64,000 nt of DNA from Paenibacillus doosanensis. GTDB taxonomy: Bacteria; Bacillota; Bacilli; Paenibacillales; NBRC-103111. The stretch's first letter is position 1, and the number at the start of each line of letters is the position of its first letter. Both the position numbers and the translations under genes were made by a program. The notes under the pieces are model-generated. The model saw only the letters and a program-made list of their open reading frames with translations. It made no database searches and was not told the origin of the DNA. Of the stretch, positions 45,385 through 54,454 are shown piece by piece. Where the stretch lies: the NCBI RefSeq assembly GCF_025060755.1, contig NZ_JANYUY010000002.1:124001-188000 (forward strand). Direction: 5' to 3'.

Positions 45385-46194
45385 TTATTCCGCAGCGGCG
45401 TCGCTCGCGCCGGCTGCATCGTCAGCAGGAGCCTGTTCCGGCTTCTGATGCTTCGCTTCCACGAATTGCTTCAGCGTGTCCGTCAAGCCGTCCTTCAGCT
45501 TGGCAATCAGATCGTCTTCGCCGATGCCTTGCGCCGCGGCGATCTCCGCAATTGTCTTGCCCGCCTCCTGCTCCGTTCTGAGCTCATCCTGCGTAATGCC
45601 GAGGATGGACGTCAACAGCTCCGAATTGCCCAGCAGCCCCGGTCCGCCCATCGACATGCCGCCGCGTCCCGGTCCGCCGTTCTCTTGTCCTGGCTGACCT
45701 TGCTCGCCTTGCGGACCGCCTGCAGGTCCTGTGTTCTCGATCTGCGACTTCAACCGGTCGGATAGGCCGGAGATCTGTTTGTCCGCCTGATCCTGCGTCA
45801 GCTTGCCCGCCGTCACCTGGGCGTTAATCTCCTCGGTTTGCGCCGCGACCAGCTTAGCCAAATAATCTGCTTCGCTCAGCCCGCTATTTTGCGCAATTTC
45901 TGCCAGCGTCTTACCTTCCTTAAGCGCCGCCTGAATGGTGCTCTCTTCGACGCCGAGCAGCGTCGCCGTTTGCTTGGTCAGATTGGCGCCGTGAAAACCG
46001 CCGCCTCTTTGCATGCCGCGCTCGCCGCCAAATCCTCCGGGGCCTTGCTTGCCCGCGCCCTTCGCCGCAGTGGCCGCCGTGCCGTCGCTCGCCGCCGCCG
46101 CTTGAGCTTGATTATGCAATCCCGCGAAGCCAGCTCCCAGAACGAATGTTGCTGCGATTGTACCTGCGATTAGTTTTTGACCGATTGTCTTCAT
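45385..46194 (-). CDS. Secreted small-repeat protein of unknown function
   Basis: A 269-residue exported protein. The signal peptide is QKLIAGTIAATFVLGAGFAG..AQA (cleavage near residue 33). A Gly-rich stretch (GPGGFGGERGMQRGGGFHG) leads to two copies of a helical unit: LLGVEESTIQAALKEGKTLA..LSEADYLAKL and ILGITQDELRTEQEAGKTIA..IGEDDLIAKL. They are separated by a helix EINAQVTAGKLTQDQADKQI and a Gly/Pro/Gln-rich linker. The tail is Ala/Asp-rich. The repeat resembles those of other secreted Bacillales hypothetical proteins. The ATG at 46194 has AAAGGTGG nine bases upstream. No function can be assigned. Confidence 0.82.
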   Translation of the reverse strand: MKTIGQKLIAGTIAATFVLGAGFAGLHNQAQAAAASDGTAATAAKGAGKQGPGGFGGERGMQRGGGFHGANLTKQTATLLGVEESTIQAALKEGKTLAEIAQNSGLSEADYLAKLVAAQTEEINAQVTAGKLTQDQADKQISGLSDRLKSQIENTGPAGGPQGEQGQPGQENGGPGRGGMSMGGPGLLGNSELLTSILGITQDELRTEQEAGKTIAEIAAAQGIGEDDLIAKLKDGLTDTLKQFVEAKHQKPEQAPADDAAGASDAAAE

Positions 46195-46439
46195 TTTCTT
46201 CATCCACCTTTATGAGTTATTTTGTTTACAAGACCAAGTATAGGCCCCTTAACTGAATTGCTTCTGAGGGTGGGCTGAAGAAACAATGAGCATCGGCTGA
46301 GAGTTGCCTGAAGAAATCTTTGCCAACGGGTCGGGATAGGCAAACGATATCTCATGATTGCAGCAGCGAGCCGGGTATGTAAAAACCCACGATTTGGAGG
46401 CCTTTTCCAACTCCCTACCGTCTCTTCGGCTAACCGCCT

Positions 46440-47342
46440 TCAAACGATATCGAGCGGCAGCTTGCGAACCGGCTTCGGAAACTGCCCGTCCAATGCGGCC
46501 AGCTCCTCGTCCGTCGGCTCCACTAAAACGGCTTCGGCATTCTCGATCACATGGCGTTCCGTCGCCGCCTTCGGTATCGCCAGCACATGGTCTTCCCTAA
46601 TGCACCAGGCCAGCAGCAGCTGCAAGGGGCTGATTCGGCGCTTCGCCGCGATATCCGCAACCGCCTTATTGTGAATCAACCCTTTGCGAAGCGCGCCCGC
46701 CTGCGCGAGAGGCGAGTAGGCCATCATCGGCATCCCGCGTTCCCGCTGCCAGGGCAGCAAATCGTACTCAATTCCCCGGGACCCGAGATGATAAAGAACC
46801 TGATTGATCGCGCAATGCGTCCCGCGAGCGAGCCGGGTCAGCTCCAGCATATCGTCCTTATCGAAATTGGAGACGCCCCAACGCCGAATTTTACCCGCCT
46901 CGACAAGCCGCTCCATCCCTTCTATCGTCTCTTCGAGCGGAATGCTTCCTCTCCAATGCAGGAGGTACAGATCAAGCCGATCGGTCTTAAGCCGTTTCAA
47001 GCTTTGCTCGCAGCTGCGGACGATCCGGTCTCGTCCGGCATTATGCGGATATACCTTGGACACGAGAAAGACGCTGTCCCTGATTCCTTCGACCGCCTCC
47101 CCGACCAAAACTTCGGATTTGCCGTCCCCATACATCTCCGCAGTATCGATTAGGTTCATACCCAGCTCAACCCCGAGCCTCAGCGTCCGGATTTCCTCGT
47201 TTCTGCGCGCCGGGTCGTCGCCGATACGCCAAGTTCCCTGCCCCAATACCGGCAGCTCCGCCCCGCCCGGCAGCCGCAGCTTGCGCTTTGCCAAAGCGCC
47301 GCGGATTTGCTCCATTCGTTCCTCGCCAATAGCTGACATCAT
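46440..47342 (-). CDS. Aldo/keto reductase
   Basis: A 300-residue NADPH-dependent oxidoreductase of the AKR superfamily, cytoplasmic. The catalytic tetrad is visible as Asp and Tyr in LIDTAEMYGDGKSE, Lys in FLVSKVYPHN and His in LYLLHWRGSI. Cofactor residues fit IPKAATERHVIENAEA near the C-terminus. The start of the catalytic domain, LPVLGQGTWRIGDDPARRNE, is typical. The ATG at 47342 follows GAAGGAGATGAGCG. It is monocistronic and the substrate is unknown. It is not closely similar to the second reductase at 54455. Confidence 0.92.
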   Translation of the reverse strand: MMSAIGEERMEQIRGALAKRKLRLPGGAELPVLGQGTWRIGDDPARRNEEIRTLRLGVELGMNLIDTAEMYGDGKSEVLVGEAVEGIRDSVFLVSKVYPHNAGRDRIVRSCEQSLKRLKTDRLDLYLLHWRGSIPLEETIEGMERLVEAGKIRRWGVSNFDKDDMLELTRLARGTHCAINQVLYHLGSRGIEYDLLPWQRERGMPMMAYSPLAQAGALRKGLIHNKAVADIAAKRRISPLQLLLAWCIREDHVLAIPKAATERHVIENAEAVLVEPTDEELAALDGQFPKPVRKLPLDIV

Positions 47343-47809
47343 CGCTCATCTCCTTCTAAGCTTTAAAAAGATGGTGAAAAACGCCCACTGCGCATGCGAA
47401 AGCGCCTTCCGATCGCTCCTGTTCCCAGATTTCTTGAATAGGTAAGCCCGTGAACCGGGTGAAATCCGGGAACAAAAGCGAACGCTTCGCTTCTCCTGAT
47501 GGCTCTCGCTTAGCGAAGCCGGCTTTTTCACCGTTCTTCCGGAAGATACACGTAGCGCTCATTGACTCACGATTATGGCCGCAGGGCTTCTCGCGCCCGC
47601 ACCCGTTCTGATAAACTATAAAGCAGGATTACCGTCTACAATCAGCTTATTACCTAAAAGCCCGCCTTTGAAAGCGGATTCTCTCCACAGAAAAACGAAA
47701 AAACAATCCAAAGAATCCGTTTTCAACAGCGATTGGAGGATCAAATGGACGCCGCAGCGGACTTTTTCACCACACTTCTAAATATGACATAAAAAAAGGA
47801 GTGTCTTCC
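47343..47809. other. Divergent intergenic region upstream of pectinesterase
   Basis: This 467-bp region has an imperfect hairpin of about 60 bp around 47482-47530 (GCGAACGCTTCGCTT with a matching AGCGAAGC arm) and a candidate cre site at 47668. I see no gene in it. Confidence 0.45.
47668..47683 (+). promoter_or_regulatory. Candidate CcpA cre site upstream of pectinesterase gene
   Basis: TTGAAAGCGGATTCTC matches WTGNAANCGNWNNCWW at every fixed position but the last, 127 bp upstream of the pectinesterase start. It would place the gene under carbon catabolite repression. Confidence 0.4.
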
Positions 47810-48820
47810 ATGATCATTGTCGCAGCAGACGGCAGCGGTAATTTTTGCACCGTTCAGGAAGCCGTCGATCATATTCCCGACAACAATAAGGAACGCGTCG
47901 TCATTTCGATTAAAAACGGCGTGTACAAAGAGAAGCTGCACATTGAAAAACCGCTGATCAGCCTCATCGGCGAAAGCGCCGAGCACACCATTATTACGTT
48001 CGACGATTATGCCAAGAAGACCTTCCCTAACGGAGAAGTTTACGAAACCTTTCATTCGTATTCCGTATTTATCGGAGCGGACGACTTCACCGCCGAACGG
48101 CTCGCCTTCAGCAATTCGGCCGGACGCGGCGAGCTTGTCGGCCAAGCGGTGGCCGCCTATGTCGACGCCGATCGGGTTTCGTTCGCCGACTGCCGGTTTC
48201 TCGGTTATCAAGATACGTTATTTACGGGGCCTCTGCCTCCGGCTCCTATGAAGCGAGGCCGGTTCGGCGGGCCGCGCGAAGGAATGCCGCGAAGGCACGG
48301 AAGACATTATTATCGCCGATGCTATATTGAAGGAGATGTCGATTTTATTTTCGGTTCGGCGACCGCGGTCTTTCACGATTGCGAAATTTTTTCCAAAGGC
48401 CGCCGATTCGGGGGAGAAGACGCCTCCGGCGAATTTCCGTCCAACCGGATTCACGGCTGGCTGACCGCACCGTCAACCCCGGAAGACGTTCACTACGGCT
48501 ACGTGTTCCACGGATGCCGTCTGACCGGCGATGCGCCGCCGCGATCCGTATACCTGAGCCGCCCTTGGAGGAACTACGCCAAGGCGGCGTTCCTAAACTG
48601 CTGGATGGGAGAACATATCGCAGCCGCTGGCTGGGACAACTGGAATAAGCCGGAGAGCGAAGAGACGACGGTCTTCTGCGAATATGAAAACCGCGGTCCT
48701 GGAGCCGCGACGCAAGAGCGCGCGGCTTGGTCCTCCCTTCTGACGGCCGAAGAGGCCGAAGCGTACGCAATCCCGAAGGTACTGGCGGGAAGCGACGGGT
48801 GGGACCCCGCCGTTTCGTAG
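47810..48820 (+). CDS. Pectinesterase without signal peptide
   Basis: A 336-residue carbohydrate esterase family 8 enzyme that removes methyl groups from galacturonate units of pectin. Motifs in order: IIVAADGSGNFCTVQEAVDH, ELVGQAVAAYV (Gln of the active site), FLGYQDTLFTGPL (catalytic Asp), YIEGDVDFIFGSATAVF (second Asp), and SVYLSRPWRNYAKAAF (Arg). A 27-residue Arg-rich, Gly-rich insertion (KRGRFGGPREGMPRRHG) follows the QDTL motif. The ATG at 47810 follows AAAAAAGGAGTGTCTTCC; there is no signal peptide, so it would act on imported oligogalacturonides. A terminator follows at 48888. Confidence 0.93.
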   Translation: MIIVAADGSGNFCTVQEAVDHIPDNNKERVVISIKNGVYKEKLHIEKPLISLIGESAEHTIITFDDYAKKTFPNGEVYETFHSYSVFIGADDFTAERLAFSNSAGRGELVGQAVAAYVDADRVSFADCRFLGYQDTLFTGPLPPAPMKRGRFGGPREGMPRRHGRHYYRRCYIEGDVDFIFGSATAVFHDCEIFSKGRRFGGEDASGEFPSNRIHGWLTAPSTPEDVHYGYVFHGCRLTGDAPPRSVYLSRPWRNYAKAAFLNCWMGEHIAAAGWDNWNKPESEETTVFCEYENRGPGAATQERAAWSSLLTAEEAEAYAIPKVLAGSDGWDPAVS

Positions 48821-49280
48821 AATGCCGGCCTCGACGCAAGGCTGTTTTTGCCGATAATTATCAATGTCCCTAACTATTTTCACCGTTAAATAAGACAGTG
48901 TGCCTGCAGCCGCTGTCTTATTTCGTTTGTCCGGCGGAAGCATGTTTACGAATTCTTTATATCCAGATAACACTCCAATAACTCTCCGGCGATAAACTTG
49001 TTCTCAGAAGCCGAGATGCCTCCCCTCGCGGATGAACAGCCTTCGCTGTCCCGATGACAGCGGTCCGTATTCGGAACCATGTCGGCGAAGAGAGTCCTGC
49101 TTGCCTCAACAATTTCATAACCAAAACGATTGGGTGGAGACTTTGAGAAAACCCGAAAGTAAACCGGTTCCGCACGCTCGTGCCGACCTCCGCCGTTTGC
49201 TTTTGGTTTCGCAAAGTCTTGTTTTATTATGGCGAGAACCGCTCGTCCTCCGACAGACATACGAAAGGGGTTAAACCGAA
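48821..49280. other. Intergenic region between pectinesterase and second importer
   Basis: This 460-bp region has the pectinesterase terminator at 48888-48923. I see no supported gene and no clear promoter for the importer, although it should lie here. Confidence 0.45.
48888..48923 (+). terminator. Terminator of pectinesterase gene
   Basis: The stem AATAAGACAG / CTGTCTTATT with a GC-rich loop ends in TTTCGTTTG. Confidence 0.8.
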
Positions 49281-50240
49281 TTGAATCATGTACAAGCCCG
49301 GGCGATGACCGCCGGCGCCAGCCTTCCCCGGCGCAGGAACAAAGCGGTACGAGCCATCGTCCGCCACTGGCAGCTCTACCTGCTCATAACGCCGGTTCTG
49401 CTCTACTTCTTCGTATTTCATTACTGGCCGATGTACGGCGTGCAGATCGCCTTCAAAGACTTTATCGCCACCAAAGGCATCTGGGGCAGTCCCTGGGCCG
49501 GCCTCAAGCATTTCAAGCGTTTTTTTGAAAGCTACTTTTTTTGGCGGCTGCTCAAAAATACGCTCGGCATCAGCCTGTACGAGCTGGCGGTCGGCTTTCC
49601 CGTGCCGATTGTGCTCGCGCTCATGATTAATGAAGTGCGTCATAAAGGATACAAAAAATTCGTGCAGACCGTAACGTACGCGCCGCATTTTTTGTCCACG
49701 GTCGTCCTTGTCGGCATTGTCATTATGTTCTTGTCTCCGACGAGCGGCATCGCCAATACGATCATCAAAGCGCTGGGCGGCGAGCCGATCGGCTTCATGA
49801 CGAAGCCGGAATGGTTCAAAACGGTCTACGTATTATCCGGCGTCTGGCAGCAGATGGGGTGGAGCTCGATCATTTACTTGGCTGCGCTGGCCGGCATTGA
49901 CCCGGGGCTGCACGAAGCGGCCAAGGTCGACGGAGCTACCCGGCTGCAGCGAATATGGCATATCAACTTGCCCGGCATTATGCCGACGGTCGTCATTTTG
50001 CTCATTCTGAACATCGGAAGTCTGATGGGCGTCGGCTTCGAGAAGGTGTTTTTGATGCAAAACTCGCTGAACACCGAAAGCTCCGACGTCATCTCCACCT
50101 ACGTGTACCGCAGCGGCCTGTTAGGGGCGCAGTACAGCTTCGCGGCGGCGGTCGGCCTGTTCAACTCGGTCGTCAATCTGATCCTGCTGCTGACGGTCAA
50201 CCGGATCGCCAAAGCGGTAGGTCAAGCCAACCTATGGTAA
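49281..50240 (+). CDS. LplB-type ABC sugar permease, second importer
   Basis: A 319-residue permease homologous to the LplB-like gene at 13728. It shows LYLLITPVLLYFFVFHYWPM, GVQIAFKDFIATKGIWGSPW, the EAA loop HEAAKVDGATRLQRIWHINL and the C-terminal RIAKAVGQANLW. The best start is the TTG at 49281, ten bases after AAAGGGG; an ATG at 49305 is an alternative with no site. It starts the second importer operon, followed after 17 bp by the YtcP-like permease. Unlike the first importer no YesS-like regulator is beside it. Pectin-derived oligosaccharides are the likely cargo from the neighbouring pectinesterase. Confidence 0.91.
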   Translation: MNHVQARAMTAGASLPRRRNKAVRAIVRHWQLYLLITPVLLYFFVFHYWPMYGVQIAFKDFIATKGIWGSPWAGLKHFKRFFESYFFWRLLKNTLGISLYELAVGFPVPIVLALMINEVRHKGYKKFVQTVTYAPHFLSTVVLVGIVIMFLSPTSGIANTIIKALGGEPIGFMTKPEWFKTVYVLSGVWQQMGWSSIIYLAALAGIDPGLHEAAKVDGATRLQRIWHINLPGIMPTVVILLILNIGSLMGVGFEKVFLMQNSLNTESSDVISTYVYRSGLLGAQYSFAAAVGLFNSVVNLILLLTVNRIAKAVGQANLW

Positions 50241-50257
50241 GGAAAGGAAGTGGCTTT

Positions 50258-51142
50258 ATGGAAACCCGCAGCTTCGAGAACCGCTGCTTCGAGGCGATCG
50301 TCTATACGCTGCTTACCGTGGTCGCCGTGCTGGTGCTGTACCCGCTCGTCTTCGTGCTCAGCGCCTCCGTCAGCGATCCGGCGGCCGTGCTTAACGGAGA
50401 GATGTGGCTGTGGCCCAAAGACCTCAGCTTCGTCGGATACAAAAAAGTGCTGGAAAACCACGACCTGCTGCGCAGCTATACGAATACGATCGTGTACACC
50501 GTTATCGGCACCGCCATCAATTTGGTCATGACGGTCATGGCCGCCTACCCGTTGTCGCAGAAAAGCTTCTACGGGCGCAATGTCATTACCGCTTTCATGG
50601 TGTTTACGATGTTTTTCAGCGGCGGGCTCGTTCCCGCCTATATGCTGGTCAAGCAGCTCGGCATGCTGAATTCGATGTGGGCGCTCCTGATTCCCGGAGC
50701 GGTGTCCGTCTGGAATATCGTCATCATGCGCACTTTTTTCCAGAACAGCATTCCTTCCGAGATGCAGGAGGCCGCAGCGATCGACGGATGCTCCGACTGG
50801 AAGGCGCTGTGGCGGATCGTGCTGCCGCTATCGATGCCGATTTTGGCCGTGATGGTGCTGTTTTATGCGGTCGGCCATTGGAATGCGTACTTTAGCGCGC
50901 TTATATATTTGACCGACCGGGAGCTTTACCCGCTGCAGCTTCTATTGAGGGAAATTCTCGTGCAGGGGGAGATGGAGCATATGGTCAATGTGGGCGACAG
51001 CTCGCACGCCAAGACGATTATGGATCAGGAAGCGGTCAAGTACGCCGTCGTCGTCGTGGCCAACTTGCCCATTTTGCTGCTGTATCCGTTTCTTCAGCAA
51101 TATTTCGTCAAAGGCATTATGATCGGCGCCCTCAAAGGCTGA
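50258..51142 (+). CDS. YtcP-type ABC sugar permease, second importer
   Basis: A 294-residue MalG-like permease. It has six predicted membrane segments beginning AIVYTLLTVVAVLVLYPLVF, the EAA loop EMQEAAAIDGCSDWKALWRI and the C-terminal hallmark YFVKGIMIGALKG. The ATG at 50258 has GGAAG seven bases upstream. It forms a heterodimer with the LplB-like protein, and a shared MsmX-type ATPase is assumed as none is encoded here. The same frame is open further upstream into the LplB gene, but the ribosome site decides the start. Confidence 0.92.
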   Translation: METRSFENRCFEAIVYTLLTVVAVLVLYPLVFVLSASVSDPAAVLNGEMWLWPKDLSFVGYKKVLENHDLLRSYTNTIVYTVIGTAINLVMTVMAAYPLSQKSFYGRNVITAFMVFTMFFSGGLVPAYMLVKQLGMLNSMWALLIPGAVSVWNIVIMRTFFQNSIPSEMQEAAAIDGCSDWKALWRIVLPLSMPILAVMVLFYAVGHWNAYFSALIYLTDRELYPLQLLLREILVQGEMEHMVNVGDSSHAKTIMDQEAVKYAVVVVANLPILLLYPFLQQYFVKGIMIGALKG

Positions 51143-51282
51143 GCCATAGGCCGTATTACAGCTTGCATGTAAAGCCGGCCGGCCGGCGCGCCCTCTCTTG
51201 GCAGTGCGCAACATCGGCATCAGCGCAGGAACCACCGTCCCGCTTCGGGGCGCAAAACGATAATCCAGGGAGGAACACAGCA

Positions 51283-52920
51283 ATGAATTGGAGCAAATTA
51301 ACGGCGTTAACCTTATCTTCGATCATGGCCGTAAGCTTGGCCGCAGGCTGCAGCAGCAGCGCGAAGCCGGAGGGCGGCGCGGGACAAGCCGCGGGCAAGG
51401 AAACCGCAGACGTTAACGTGAACAAAGCAGGGATGCCGATCGTCAAGCAGCCTGTCGAGCTGACATTCCTGACAGGGCTTGCCGACACGAACGGCAGCAA
51501 CAGCTTTGAAGACCGGCTGGTATGGAAGGAATACGCCAAAATGACGAACGTCAAAGTCAATTTCCAATTCGTTCCCTTCAGCAGTTTGACGGAGAAACGC
51601 AATTTGGCGCTGGCGAACGGCGACTACCCCGACGCCCTCTACTCGGCCCGAGTGCCGGCTTCCGATCTGATGAAATACGGCAGCCAGGGCGTGTTCGTGA
51701 AGCTGAACGACTACATTGACGAGTATGCTCCGAACTTGAAGAAGCTGATGGATAAGTATCCCGATCTGCGCAAGGCGCTGACGATGCCGGACGGCAACAT
51801 TTATTCGTTCCCTTCCTTCTACAGCCCCGAATTTTTGCCGATGCTCATCGGCACGCCGCTATGGGTCAAGCAGGATTGGCTGGACAAGCTGAACATGAAG
51901 GAGCCGCAGACGACCGAGGAGCTGTATGCCTATTTGAAGGACGTCAAGACGACCGATTTGAACGGCAACGGCCAAGCCGACGAAATTCCTTACAGCGGCA
52001 CCGGCATCGGCCCTCTGATCGATCAAATCAAAGGAGCCTGGGGCGTCGGCAACCGCGGGCTCGGCCACAAATTCGTCGATGTCGACCCGCAGAGCGGCAA
52101 GCTGCGCTTTTTCCGGCTGACCCAAAACTATAAGGAAGTGCTGGAGTACGTCAATAAGCTGTATACGGAAGGCTTGATCGATAAAGATATTTTTACGCAA
52201 AACGGCAACGCGCTGTACGCCAAAGGAGCCAAGGACGTCCTGGGGGCTACGATCAACCCGAATCCGAAAACGCAGTTCAACGGCGAAGGCTACTTCGGGC
52301 TCGGCGCGCTGAAAGGGCCCCACGGCGATCAGATGTATACGCATATTAAAGTGCCTATGGTATGGCCCGGCGCGTTCGTCATTACCGATAAAAATAAAAA
52401 CATCGAAGCGACGATCCGCTGGATGGACTATTTCTTCAGCGACGAAGGCGCGCAGTTTTACTTCATGGGCGTGGAAGGAACCAGCTACGCGAAAACGGCG
52501 GACGGCAAGCTCGAATACGTCGACGAGATTAAGAAAAATCCGGCCGGTCTCACGATGGACCAAGCGCTGACCAAGTATGTGACGTGGATGGGCGGAAGCT
52601 ATCCGGGCTACGTGCAGGAGAAATATTTCAAAGGCTCGGAGACGCTGCCGGAGTCGGTCGAAGCCGGTAAAAAAGCGCAGCCTTACGCGCTCAAGGAGCT
52701 GTGGTACAATTTCAACTTCACGGACGCCGAGACGGAATATATGAGCGCCCAAGGCTCGGATATTCAAACGTATATCGGCGAAATGGAGTCGAAGTTCATT
52801 ACCGGCGCCGCATCCTTCGACGAATGGGATAAATACGTCTCCACCGTTCAAGGCATGGGCGTCGACCAATACATGAAAACGTATCAAAGCGCCTACGACC
52901 GTTACAGCAAAAGCAAATAA
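51283..52920 (+). CDS. LplA-type sugar-binding lipoprotein, second importer
   Basis: A 545-residue solute-binding lipoprotein. The lipobox lies in LSSIMAVSLAAGCSSS (Cys near residue 23). Family traits include QFVPFSSLTEKRNLALANGD near residue 100, PDALYSARV, LKKLMDKYPDLRKALTMPDG and the C-terminal YQSAYDRYSKSK. The ATG at 51283 follows AGGGAGGAACACAGCA. It lies 140 bp after the permease, more distant than the permeases are from each other. It is a clear paralogue of the lipoprotein at 11090, though the ligands may differ. No terminator is obvious in the 120 bp that follow. Confidence 0.92.
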   Translation: MNWSKLTALTLSSIMAVSLAAGCSSSAKPEGGAGQAAGKETADVNVNKAGMPIVKQPVELTFLTGLADTNGSNSFEDRLVWKEYAKMTNVKVNFQFVPFSSLTEKRNLALANGDYPDALYSARVPASDLMKYGSQGVFVKLNDYIDEYAPNLKKLMDKYPDLRKALTMPDGNIYSFPSFYSPEFLPMLIGTPLWVKQDWLDKLNMKEPQTTEELYAYLKDVKTTDLNGNGQADEIPYSGTGIGPLIDQIKGAWGVGNRGLGHKFVDVDPQSGKLRFFRLTQNYKEVLEYVNKLYTEGLIDKDIFTQNGNALYAKGAKDVLGATINPNPKTQFNGEGYFGLGALKGPHGDQMYTHIKVPMVWPGAFVITDKNKNIEATIRWMDYFFSDEGAQFYFMGVEGTSYAKTADGKLEYVDEIKKNPAGLTMDQALTKYVTWMGGSYPGYVQEKYFKGSETLPESVEAGKKAQPYALKELWYNFNFTDAETEYMSAQGSDIQTYIGEMESKFITGAASFDEWDKYVSTVQGMGVDQYMKTYQSAYDRYSKSK

Positions 52921-53043
52921 CCCTCCTTCGGCAGGATCTTCAGGTTCGGCCGGGCCGGGCAAAAAGAATGCACCTTTTGGGCGGATCGGTAATACGATGA
53001 AACTAGGCTAGCAAGATCATCCGTCACAGAAAGGTGTGTTCTT

Positions 53044-54144
53044 ATGTCCGGAACCATTACGAATTTCTATGCAGGCGGCAATACGGCCCGCGGCTTCGCC
53101 AATTTGTTCGAGTCCTCGCTGCAAGGATTGGATCGCGTCTATATTCTTAAGGGGGGACCCGGCACCGGCAAATCGACCTTGATCCGTTCCATCGGCAGCG
53201 AGCTGGCCGCCGGCGGCTACGATATTTGGTTCATTCACTGCGCCTCCGACAACAATTCCCTGGACGGCGTCGTCGTTCCCGAGCTGAAGCTGGGCATCGT
53301 CGACGGCACGGCTCCGCATGTTATCGAGCCGCGGCTGCCCGGAGCGGTAGAGCAATATGTCAATCTCGGCACGGCATGGGATGCGCGGCAGCTCAGCGGG
53401 CGCAGGGAAGACATCGCCGAGCTGAACGGCCGCATCGCGCAAACGTACGAATCCGCTTATGCCTGCTTCGCAGAAGCGCTGCGGATTCACGACGAATGGG
53501 AAAAAATATATGTCGATAATATGGATTTTCAAGCCGCCGACGAGCTGACAAACGAGTATACGGATATTTTGTTCCGGGACCTGAAGCTGGACAAGGAAAG
53601 CCGGATCGACCACCGGTTTCTGGGAGCGGCTACGCCCAAAGGGGCCGTCGATTTCGTTCCTAATCTGACCGAAGGCTTGGCCAAACGTTATTTCGTTAAA
53701 GGCCGGCCCGGCTCCGGCAAGTCGACGATGCTGAAGAAGCTGGCAGCAGCAGCCACCCAGCGCGGCTTCGACGTCGAAATCTATCACTGCGGCTTCGATC
53801 CGAACAGCCTCGATATGGTCATTGTGCGGGAGCTCGGCTTCGCGATCTTCGATAGCACTGCGCCCCACGAATATTTCCCCGAACGCGCAGGCGACTCGGT
53901 GATCGATATGTACGCCCACTGCATCAAGCCCGGCACCGACGAGGAACACGCAGAAGCGCTAAGCGGCATCAAACTGCGGTACTCCGCCAAGATGAGCGAA
54001 GCGATGCAGTTTCTGGCGCAAGGCAAGGCGCTGCGCAACAAGCTGGAGCAGATTTATATTCAATCCATCGATTTCAGAATCGTCGATCGGATTCGCGATG
54101 AAATCTGGCAGGAAATTACCGACAAGACGGTCGCAGCGGACTGA
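53044..54144 (+). CDS. Tandem P-loop ATPase (PRK06851-like)
   Basis: A 366-residue cytoplasmic protein with two Walker A sites: ILKGGPGTGKSTLIRSIG near residue 38 and FVKGRPGSGKSTMLKKLA near residue 222. The two halves also share IWFIHCASDNNSLDGVVVPE and EIYHCGFDPNSLDMVIVREL, and matching GIVDGTAPHVIEP and AIFDSTAPHEYFP. It is thus an internally duplicated ATPase. I recognise the PRK06851-type family of Firmicutes, whose function is unknown to me. Its upstream spacing shows a weak site (AAAGGTGTG). It is monocistronic; the transcript would run through an antisense group II intron remnant to the terminator at 54340. Confidence 0.87.
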   Translation: MSGTITNFYAGGNTARGFANLFESSLQGLDRVYILKGGPGTGKSTLIRSIGSELAAGGYDIWFIHCASDNNSLDGVVVPELKLGIVDGTAPHVIEPRLPGAVEQYVNLGTAWDARQLSGRREDIAELNGRIAQTYESAYACFAEALRIHDEWEKIYVDNMDFQAADELTNEYTDILFRDLKLDKESRIDHRFLGAATPKGAVDFVPNLTEGLAKRYFVKGRPGSGKSTMLKKLAAAATQRGFDVEIYHCGFDPNSLDMVIVRELGFAIFDSTAPHEYFPERAGDSVIDMYAHCIKPGTDEEHAEALSGIKLRYSAKMSEAMQFLAQGKALRNKLEQIYIQSIDFRIVDRIRDEIWQEITDKTVAAD

Positions 54145-54171
54145 TTGCAGCCCTTAGCGGCGCGAAACTCG

Positions 54172-54332
54172 GGGTTCGCTTCTATGTGATTTCTGTTCGT
54201 CAGACCGAGGGTTTGCCTCCGGTTTCCTTTAGATTCAGCCTCGCGGCCGACACCCTTACCTTCAGCTAACAGTTCCTACTACCAAGCCTGTAGTGGACTT
54301 TCACCGCCTAGTTATCGCCCATGCGGGCGCAC
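54172..54332 (-). mobile_element. Group IIC intron 5' remnant (domain I fragment)
   Basis: On the minus strand the fragment begins GTGCGCCCGCATGGGCG, the GUGYG 5' end of group II introns. It continues with GGTGAAAGTCC, AAGGGTGTC, GAATCTAAAGGAA and CTGACGAACAGAAATC, the conserved order I know from domain I of class C introns such as that of Oceanobacillus iheyensis. Only about 160 nt remain; no reverse transcriptase or domain V/VI is present. It is inserted directly after a terminator stem and CTTTTCAG, as class C introns do. Confidence 0.8.
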
Positions 54333-54339
54333 CTGAAAA

Positions 54340-54375
54340 GAGCGCGGCTCTCCTTCTGGAGGGCCGTGTTTTTTG
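54340..54375 (+). terminator. Terminator after tandem ATPase gene
   Basis: The stem CGCGGCTCTCC-TTCT-GGAGGGCCGTG (with two G-U pairs) is followed by TTTTTTG on the plus strand. On the minus strand the same hairpin is followed by CTTTTCAG and then the intron remnant. Confidence 0.85.
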
Positions 54376-54454
54376 CATACCATTCGGATCGGTTTAGATT
54401 TATAATAAGAGGGCAAGCCATAATCCAGCCATATCTTAAGGAGATGACTCATTC

